NCBI GenBank assembly: GCA_024690425.1 | Contig: JAILCT010000220.1 | Coordinates: 1 to 10,987, forward strand | Length of the DNA stretch: 10,987 nt | Direction: 5' to 3' | Source: Lachnospiraceae bacterium | Lineage (GTDB): Bacteria; Bacillota_A; Clostridia; Lachnospirales; Lachnospiraceae | In this document: piece by piece, positions 6,395 to 10,987 of the stretch | How the letters are laid out: each line of letters begins with the position of its first letter | Position numbering within the stretch: the first letter of the stretch is position 1 | Program-made: the position numbers and the translations under genes | The notes under the pieces: model-generated | The model's input: the letters and a program-made list of their open reading frames with translations, nothing else | Databases searched by the model: none | Told to the model about the DNA's origin: nothing

Positions 6395-7798
6395 TTATTC
6401 ATAGATAAACTCATCAACATCAACGGTATCGCCCTTTAAGACTATATAATCATAGACATTAAGTCCGTACTTGGTGTTGGACTTGACTATCGAGTATTCT
6501 TCATTCTGATACAATACCGTGATCTGCTTAAAATCAGCGTATCCCTTGTTTATATTATATACTCCGGTAAGTGCTCCCTGCTTGCTTATGGGATATTTCT
6601 CATCACTGTCGGGCTTTATGATGTAATCACCTATCCTGAATGTTGATTCATCCACATAATACTCATCGTCATACATGGCATAAATGGTCGGCTTGACGAA
6701 TTCCGTTGTCGGAGTTCCGTCTTCGAGAAATGCCTCCCTTAAGAAGCCTTCCTCATTACCGTTATCGCCGTAGGTAAGGTAATCAGCCGGGATAAGATAG
6801 AACATCCTCTCAACTATTGAAGAATTCGGGATCTTTAAGCCCTGATCCGAATTCGATATAAGCTCGACTTCCAAAAACCTGTCAGTTGCAAATGTAACCA
6901 TTGAATTATTGAAATCAAGCTTTAAGAAGATGGTGCCGTCCTGCCTCAATATGGATATCTTGCCCCACGATGTATAGTTGTTCTTCAGGAACCTTACATT
7001 GATATAATCTTCTTCCTCAAGTTCCTTACATTTTGCTTCATCGATCTCCACAAGCAATGACCATGCCTCATCATCAATTATCTTATATGCGGGATCGCCC
7101 TGTGATATCAGGTCATTGCTGGAGAACTGTTTCTTTTCATATCCTTCGTTGTAAAGAAGAGCCTTTGTCATATCCTCCGGCGCATATTCCTCATAGCCGT
7201 CGACCGAGTAGACCACCACGCCCGATTCAGGAGCATATCCGAAATTGACATTATCTGCATATTCACCCGATTTATATGAATCTATGCTTGATAGGACCTT
7301 ATAATTGGCAATCTTTAGAACAGTGCCTTCAATGTTATACTTAAAGTCATAGGTATCAAGATAGTTTACAGGATCAAAATCAGATGAAAAAGCAGATATT
7401 TCATCTTTAAGCTCCGTCATGTCCTCTTCGGAAAGAATGACCGTGTCACCCGAATCATTATTGAGCAGATCGTTTATCTTACCGGTTTCATCAACGGTAT
7501 AAACCATTGAATGGTTGGCGACCTTCTCTCCTTCCCTTGCATAATAATTGATGTATCCCGAGTATTCGGACTCAATAACGGTCTCATTGCGGATTATCAC
7601 ACCTGTATATGTATTATTGACTGCCAGAGAACCCATGGTCACTTCATAAGGTGCTATCCTGTCACTCCTGAAATAGCTTACAACCACAACAACAATATAC
7701 ACGAAAATAACTCCGAAAATTATCAATCCGAGATTGATATTTATCGGAGGACGGTATTTCTTTACTTTTCTGTTTCTGCCATTGTGTTCCTGTGCCAA
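6395..7798 (-). CDS. HlyD-like membrane-anchored adaptor protein of unknown partner
   Basis: The product has 467 residues: a basic N-terminal tail, one membrane helix at about 22-42, then an extracytoplasmic region of some 425 residues. SEYSGYINYYAREGEKV (78-94) and a second half-motif ending GDPAYKIID (about 234-242) resemble the two halves of the lipoyl-like barrel-sandwich domain of HlyD/membrane-fusion proteins. The following stretch (about 247-316) reads as a beta-barrel domain. In classical HlyD the halves are separated by a long coiled-coil hairpin; here about 100-130 residues lie between them, acidic and rich in Asp, Tyr and Ser, with no obvious heptads. No ABC, RND or MFS transporter is encoded nearby. 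The start is a TTG at 7798, chosen because AAGGGG (7809-7804) lies five bases upstream and no in-frame ATG precedes the membrane helix. It heads the yggS-sepF operon, which hints at an envelope or division role, but that is inference. Confidence 0.7.
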   Translation of the reverse strand: MAQEHNGRNRKVKKYRPPININLGLIIFGVIFVYIVVVVVSYFRSDRIAPYEVTMGSLAVNNTYTGVIIRNETVIESEYSGYINYYAREGEKVANHSMVYTVDETGKINDLLNNDSGDTVILSEEDMTELKDEISAFSSDFDPVNYLDTYDFKYNIEGTVLKIANYKVLSSIDSYKSGEYADNVNFGYAPESGVVVYSVDGYEEYAPEDMTKALLYNEGYEKKQFSSNDLISQGDPAYKIIDDEAWSLLVEIDEAKCKELEEEDYINVRFLKNNYTSWGKISILRQDGTIFLKLDFNNSMVTFATDRFLEVELISNSDQGLKIPNSSIVERMFYLIPADYLTYGDNGNEEGFLREAFLEDGTPTTEFVKPTIYAMYDDEYYVDESTFRIGDYIIKPDSDEKYPISKQGALTGVYNINKGYADFKQITVLYQNEEYSIVKSNTKYGLNVYDYIVLKGDTVDVDEFIYE

Positions 7799-7817
7799 TT
7801 TAGCCCCTTAACAAACC

Positions 7818-7852
7818 TGTAGGAGGGAGAATCTTTAATTCCCCCTCCTACA
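7818..7852 (-). terminator. Strong hairpin after the P-loop gene, possible terminator
   Basis: TGTAGGAGGG (7818-7827) and CCCTCCTACA (7843-7852) are perfect inverted copies. The stem extends inward to about 15 pairs, with one wobble, around a five-base loop. Read on the minus strand it is followed by GGTTTGTTAAGG, a broken T-run. It lies 27 bases after the P-loop gene stop and 19 bases before the TTG start of the HlyD-like gene. No good promoter fits between the hairpin and that start, so it may be a partial terminator or attenuator with read-through rather than a full stop. Confidence 0.5.
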
Positions 7853-7879
7853 CGGTCATATTTACTTATGAGTCTCCTC

Positions 7880-8302
7880 TCAGAGAGATACTATCACCTT
7901 GGATTGCAGATAATCCGTCAGTTCTGACGCCGAAAGGCTCACACTTATAACAAAATCAACCTTGAACTGATCGCTTATCTTATCAAGCTTCTTGACTACT
8001 GCCTCAACACCGCTGTGCTCCTTGATATATGCAACATCCATAAAACTGTCCAAAAATACCTGCTCCAGGTCGTGATCCTGGGATACTATACCACATATAA
8101 AGCCTACAAATTCACCCTCGGAAGAAATAGGGAATTCAGATGCGTTGATCAGCCTTATCTTATTGTTGAGCTCATACATATGTTTACTGTTCTTGTCAAG
8201 GTAAACTATGTTGCCATTGCTCGTCCTGGCCGATGCGTTAACCTTCTCAAGAAGATGCTTGGTCTTTCCTTTCCCCTTTTCACCGACGATTAACTGTATC
8301 AT
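7880..8302 (-). CDS. Small P-loop NTPase of unknown function
   Basis: A 140-residue protein starting MIQLIVGEKGKGKTK, in which GEKGKGKT (7-14) is a clean Walker A motif. QVFLDSF (about 81-87) is a candidate Walker B strand with D85 as the acidic residue. There is no signal peptide or membrane helix, so it should be cytoplasmic. Such proteins are often labelled ATP-binding protein or, misleadingly, PilT-like in Clostridia; nothing here shows a link to pili, and I cannot assign a function. The protein is short for an NTPase and shows no recognisable sensor or arginine-finger motif. The start is well supported by AAGGAGG at 8317-8311, eight bases away. A consensus promoter lies upstream at 8353-8381 and a hairpin lies just after the stop. 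It therefore looks like its own transcription unit between the rodA and sepF groups. Confidence 0.75.
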   Translation of the reverse strand: MIQLIVGEKGKGKTKHLLEKVNASARTSNGNIVYLDKNSKHMYELNNKIRLINASEFPISSEGEFVGFICGIVSQDHDLEQVFLDSFMDVAYIKEHSGVEAVVKKLDKISDQFKVDFVISVSLSASELTDYLQSKVIVSL

Positions 8303-8325
8303 TGCAGTACCCTCCTTATAAACCC

Positions 8326-8348
8326 ATATTTTGGGGATAACCCCATAT
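8326..8348 (-). promoter_or_regulatory. Short hairpin at the predicted 5' end of the P-loop gene transcript
   Basis: TGGGG (8332-8336) and CCCCA (8341-8345) form a five-pair stem with a four-base loop, weakly extended by ATA/TAT flanks across a bulge. With the promoter at 8353-8381, transcription would start near 8346-8348, so the hairpin would lie at the very 5' end of a leader of about 44 bases. It could protect the mRNA end. It lacks a T-run on the minus strand, so I do not call it a terminator for the carboxypeptidase gene. Confidence 0.4.
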
Positions 8349-8352
8349 AAAG

Positions 8353-8381
8353 ATTATAGTTGATTATTGCCCAAATGACAA
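8353..8381 (-). promoter_or_regulatory. Sigma-A-type promoter for the small P-loop NTPase gene
   Basis: On the minus strand TTGTCA (8381-8376) is a -35 box with five of six consensus bases, and TATAAT (8358-8353) is a perfect -10 box. The spacing is exactly 17 bases. The promoter starts eight bases after the carboxypeptidase stop and lies entirely in the intergenic gap. The predicted start point near 8346-8348 gives a leader of about 44-46 bases ending in the AAGGAGG ribosome site. It is the clearest promoter in the window. Confidence 0.8.
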
Positions 8382-8388
8382 GGTGAAC

Positions 8389-9363
8389 TTAAGGAACCTG
8401 TTCAAGGAGCCTGCTCATCTGCCCGTAGAGCGTATCCCTGTCTTCAGCCTTCAATATCACCGAAATATAGGGGCTTCCCTTCTGATCATTCGACAGAAGT
8501 ATAAGACATGACCCCGCCTTGTTCGTTGTACCTGTCTTGCCGCCGATTATGCTGACATTGGAAGGAGATGAAACCTCACCGGTTATATAATAATTGGAAT
8601 TCCTTACCGTCATGGGCTTGGGATTACCGTCACGGTCACTGAACGATGTCGTATACTCTGTCATGCCTATTATCTCTTTGAATTTATCGTATTTCATGGC
8701 TTCATTAAAGATAAGATAAAGGTCATATGCTGTTGTATAATGACTGTCTTCAGAAAGTCCGTGCGGATTGGAAAAATGTGTATTGGTCGCACCAAGTTCC
8801 TGTGCTTCCCGGTTCATAAGATTACAGAATTCATCAACCGATCCGGAAATATACTCTGCTATCGCAACGGACGCATCATTTCCGGAATACATAAGAAGTG
8901 CATGCAGGGCCTGATCAAGGGTCAGCTTATCTCCTTCCTTAAGGCCGGCAAGCTGGGCTCCGGGCTCTGTTATATTGACATTGGCCGAAGCGGTTATCAC
9001 GTCCTCAAGGTGGCCGTATTTAAGTGCCAGCAGGGCCGTCATCGTTTTGGTAAGTGATGCGGGTGCGAGCTGGTTATGGACATTTTTTGCATAGAGAGTA
9101 CCGCAGGATTTTACGTCAAAAAGACCGGCAGCAGTTACATTTGTAAGCTCGGTACTGCCTGTCAGGTTCTCAGTTCCGACAACACACAGATCCCTGGCAA
9201 AAGGTCTTGCGATATCACTTCCGTTAGCCGAATCAAAGGCAAATGCGGAAAGCTTGGTTTTATAGTCATATGCATCGCGGAAGCTGCCGCCAAAACATCC
9301 CGTAAGTGACAGGCACAGGATGGCGGCAAATACTGCAGCGATAACTCTATTTGTACATCTCAC
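8389..9363 (-). CDS. D-alanyl-D-alanine carboxypeptidase, lipoprotein type
   Basis: A serine-type penicillin-binding protein of the S11/PBP5 family that removes the terminal D-Ala of peptidoglycan stem peptides outside the membrane. From GTG 9363 the product has 324 residues. The catalytic motifs are SLTK (S103, K106), SGN (S160-N162) and KTG (K276 in GGKTGTT). The N-terminus is a short basic segment and hydrophobic core ending in the lipobox LTGC, with the lipid-modified Cys at 23, so it should be processed by LspA. It ends soon after the catalytic domain. The extra C-terminal domain and amphipathic membrane helix of DacA/PBP5 are missing, and the lipid may replace them as anchor. The frame is open to a TTG at 9429, but that start would put 22 non-signal residues before the signal peptide. 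GGAG stands four bases before the GTG and GAGGAG somewhat further. The gene overlaps the mgsA end by 17 bases, implying coupling. Confidence 0.9.
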   Translation of the reverse strand: MRCTNRVIAAVFAAILCLSLTGCFGGSFRDAYDYKTKLSAFAFDSANGSDIARPFARDLCVVGTENLTGSTELTNVTAAGLFDVKSCGTLYAKNVHNQLAPASLTKTMTALLALKYGHLEDVITASANVNITEPGAQLAGLKEGDKLTLDQALHALLMYSGNDASVAIAEYISGSVDEFCNLMNREAQELGATNTHFSNPHGLSEDSHYTTAYDLYLIFNEAMKYDKFKEIIGMTEYTTSFSDRDGNPKPMTVRNSNYYITGEVSSPSNVSIIGGKTGTTNKAGSCLILLSNDQKGSPYISVILKAEDRDTLYGQMSRLLEQVP

Positions 9364-9742
9364 GCCACTCCATATCTCCTCTGTCAAGCGATTTAATAAG
9401 AAGTTCAGCCGTTGCAAGATTGGTTGCAAGCGGAATATTATGTATGTCGCACAGCCTTATGATATAGCTGACATCAGGCTCGTGTGATTTGGGCGAAAGG
9501 GGATCCCGCAGAAAGATCATCAGATCGATCTCATTATGTTCTATCTGGGCACCTATCTGCTGCTCACCTCCCAGATGGCCGGCAAGATATTTATGTATTG
9601 ACAGGTTCGTGACTTCCTCAATGAGCCTGCCAGTTGTTCCTGTTGCATATAATGAATTCCTGCTGAGTATCCCCCTGTAGGCAATACAGAAATTCTGCAT
9701 AAGCTTCTTCTTGGCATCATGCGCGATAAGCCCTATGTTCAT
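9347..9742 (-). CDS. mgsA: Methylglyoxal synthase
   Basis: MgsA turns dihydroxyacetone phosphate into methylglyoxal and phosphate, a bypass of lower glycolysis used when phosphate is short or sugar phosphates build up. The 131-residue length fits the short Firmicute forms. LIAHDAKKK (5-13), YATGTTGRLIEEVT (32-45), GHLGGEQQIGAQIEHNEIDLMIFLRDPLSPKSHEPDV (about 55-91) and NIPLATNLATAE (about 101-112) cover the active site. The aspartates matching E. coli D20, D91 and D101 and the histidine matching H98 are kept. The residue matching catalytic D71 is Glu (GGEQQ instead of GGDQQ), and the usual Pro of GPxGG is His. The rest of the fold signature is intact, so a divergent but working enzyme is more likely than a dead one. 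The start at 9742 has GGGAGG (9753-9748) five bases upstream. The gene follows rodA by 16 bases and overlaps the carboxypeptidase gene. Confidence 0.92.
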   Translation of the reverse strand: MNIGLIAHDAKKKLMQNFCIAYRGILSRNSLYATGTTGRLIEEVTNLSIHKYLAGHLGGEQQIGAQIEHNEIDLMIFLRDPLSPKSHEPDVSYIIRLCDIHNIPLATNLATAELLIKSLDRGDMEWREMYK

Positions 9743-9758
9743 AACAACCTCCCAAAAG

Positions 9759-10889
9759 CTAATATATCAGATTATCGGCCTGCAGCCTGACGTTCAAGAC
9801 AAGACCGATACCTATATACATCGTTACAAGTGACGTCAATCCATAACTGACGAAAGGAAGTGTAAGACCCGTGTTGGGAAGTATCATGGTCGTTACACCG
9901 ATGTTTATAAAAGTCTGAAATCCTATGAATCCTGCCATTCCTCCCGCTATAAGCCTTCCGGACAGGTCTTCTGCCCTGACGGCTATCCATATGCACTGTA
10001 CAACGATAAGGAATATCAGGATAAGTATTCCGCAGCATCCGACAAAGCCAAGCTCCTCGCCTGCGATCGCAAAGATAAAATCAGTCTGGGCTTCGGAAAT
10101 AAAGTTACCGTTCTTAACAGATCCGATCACATTATTGTTAAGTCCCTTGCCGTACAGCTGGCCGGATCCTATTGCGGTTATGGAATTAAGCTGCTGGTAT
10201 GCTTCAGTAGATGCATATTTCTCGGGCTGTATCCATGCAAGCAGTCTCTTCTGCTGATATTCGTTCACTATTGTCTGTCCCGGAGTCAGGATCATATTAA
10301 GCAGGACTATCGCTGACGGGATAGCAACTGCAACCGCCACAAGTATCACCTTGTAGCTCAATCCTCCAAGGAACATTAATACACAGAATATCACAAGGAT
10401 CATAATACTCGTAGACAGGTCCGGTTGTTCATAGATCAGTACAAACGGCGGTATTATCATGATCACACAGGCTGTTATCATGCGGAATGTATTAAGCTTT
10501 TCCTCATGTTTCATAATAAACTGTGCATAAAATAAAATCAACAGGATTTTTGCCAGCTCGGAGGGCTGGAATTTAATACCGAAAAGTACAAACCATCTGG
10601 CTGCACCACCGCCCTTTTCGCCGAAAAGATATACCGCGACAAGAAGAGCAACGGCAAGGATATACTCAAGCCAGTAGAACTTAAGGATAAAATGGTAGTC
10701 GATCAGTGAAACCACTGTCAGAAAGGCCAGTCCTATTATAAGTCCCTGGGTCTGACGTTTAATGAGATCCTCTTTTGCACTTCCGATAAGCATTATCCCC
10801 AAAACCGTGATGGCTATGCACAGAAGGACAAGGAAAAAGTTATATTTTCTTATGCTGTATCTTCGCAGGATGCGAAACTTGTCAGTCAT
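9759..10889 (-). CDS. rodA: Rod shape-determining protein RodA (SEDS peptidoglycan glycosyltransferase)
   Basis: RodA polymerises lipid II into glycan strands for side-wall growth, working with a class B penicillin-binding protein and the MreBCD system in the cytoplasmic membrane. The 376-residue product has about ten hydrophobic segments. SEDS hallmarks are GGAARWFVLFGIKFQPSELAK (about 94-114), YEQPDLSTS (about 153-161) with the catalytic-type D157, a large outer loop at about 203-270 containing RLLAWIQPEKY and GSGQLYGKGL, then SEAQTDFIFAIAGEELGF (265-282). NTGLTLPFVSYGLTSL (339-354) closes the family signature; the usual YGGSS reads YGLTS here. FtsW or SpoVE are alternatives, but the sequence before QPSELAK and the neighbourhood favour RodA. 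The start at 10889 has AGGAG (10900-10896) six bases upstream, overlapping the stop codon of the preceding gene. It begins the visible part of the wall-synthesis group. Confidence 0.93.
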   Translation of the reverse strand: MTDKFRILRRYSIRKYNFFLVLLCIAITVLGIMLIGSAKEDLIKRQTQGLIIGLAFLTVVSLIDYHFILKFYWLEYILAVALLVAVYLFGEKGGGAARWFVLFGIKFQPSELAKILLILFYAQFIMKHEEKLNTFRMITACVIMIIPPFVLIYEQPDLSTSIMILVIFCVLMFLGGLSYKVILVAVAVAIPSAIVLLNMILTPGQTIVNEYQQKRLLAWIQPEKYASTEAYQQLNSITAIGSGQLYGKGLNNNVIGSVKNGNFISEAQTDFIFAIAGEELGFVGCCGILILIFLIVVQCIWIAVRAEDLSGRLIAGGMAGFIGFQTFINIGVTTMILPNTGLTLPFVSYGLTSLVTMYIGIGLVLNVRLQADNLIY

Positions 10890-10898
10890 GATCCACTC

Positions 10899-10987
10899 CT
10901 AAAACGAAAGGCTGTTTAATGTGTCCGTGGTTATTGCCTTTATCTCTATATCACCGTTTTCAACATATATAAGCTTGGGAACCGCCT
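10899..10987 (-). CDS. C-terminal end of an unidentified gene, possibly MinC (cut by window edge)
   Basis: Only 28 residues and the TAG stop are visible, nine bases before rodA. The segment VPKLIYVENGDIEIKAIT followed by TDTLNSLSF has the alternating beta-strand look and spacing of the end of clostridial MinC, the FtsZ inhibitor that helps place the septum. MinC homologues there often end in a P-x-h-A-Y-V-E-D-G-x-I-x-h-x-P type strand. This is a pattern-level resemblance only. MinD and MinE usually follow minC and are not between it and rodA here, which counts against the call. It does not resemble the C-terminus of MinE, the usual neighbour of rodA. Confidence 0.4.
   Translation of the reverse strand, partial: AVPKLIYVENGDIEIKAITTDTLNSLSF

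Noticed and set aside
5794..6408. A 204-codon plus-strand frame opposite yggS
   Set aside because: It covers a highly conserved yggS on the other strand. Its product is Ser/Ile-rich with no motif, typical of antisense shadow frames.
9379..9384. TTGACA on the minus strand inside the end of mgsA as a -35 box for the carboxypeptidase gene
   Set aside because: No acceptable -10 box follows at 16-18 bases; the next bases are the GA-rich ribosome-site region and the start codon.
9364..9429. Longer carboxypeptidase starting at TTG 9429
   Set aside because: It would bury the lipoprotein signal peptide behind 22 polar residues and enlarge the overlap with mgsA.
1..10987. tRNA or rRNA genes, CRISPR array, insertion sequence, phage or defence genes
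   Set aside because: No tandem spaced repeats, transposase, integrase, nuclease or RNA gene pattern was seen, and coding density is near complete with conserved housekeeping genes.

Overview
All recognisable genes in this window lie on the minus strand, so the biological reading order runs from base 10987 down to base 1. The gene set is a cell-wall, division and housekeeping cluster: RodA, a D,D-carboxypeptidase, SepF, YggS, LspA and RluD. Gram-positive style Shine-Dalgarno sites, a consensus sigma-A promoter and the sequence flavour of MgsA and TtcA suggest a low-to-moderate GC anaerobic Firmicute of class Clostridia. Family Lachnospiraceae (Butyrivibrio/Roseburia-like) is my best guess. The family assignment is an inference from remembered homologues, not from a search.

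Region 1 (10987 to 8389): the last 28 codons of an unidentified gene that may be MinC, then rodA (elongasome glycosyltransferase), mgsA (methylglyoxal synthase) and a lipoprotein-type D-Ala-D-Ala carboxypeptidase. Genes are tightly packed or overlapping, which fits one transcript. Region 2 (8388 to 7799): a well-formed sigma-A promoter drives a small P-loop NTPase gene, followed by a strong hairpin that may be a terminator. Region 3 (7798 to 438): a HlyD-like membrane-anchored adaptor, yggS, sepF, aroB, lspA, an rluD-type pseudouridine synthase, a cytidylate-kinase-like protein and an AI-2E family permease. The intergenic gaps in this run are short or absent, and it looks like one long operon with perhaps an internal promoter before the kinase gene. 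Region 4 (437 to 1): a 208-base spacer containing a long imperfect inverted repeat, then the N-terminal part of a TtcA-type tRNA thiolation enzyme cut by the window edge.

Functionally, RodA polymerises glycan, the carboxypeptidase trims stem peptides, and SepF tethers FtsZ to the membrane. LspA matures lipoproteins, a class that should include the carboxypeptidase encoded nearby. The order yggS-sepF ... lspA-rluD is the relic of the ylm/division cluster known from Bacillus. Here ylmG, ylmH and divIVA are absent, aroB sits in their place, and a HlyD-like gene precedes yggS.

I do not see a defence system, mobile element, CRISPR array, RNA gene or any clearly novel multi-gene system. The best leads are a shared palindromic core in two distant spacers, an Asp-to-Glu change at the expected catalytic base of MgsA, and the orphan HlyD-like protein in a division operon.
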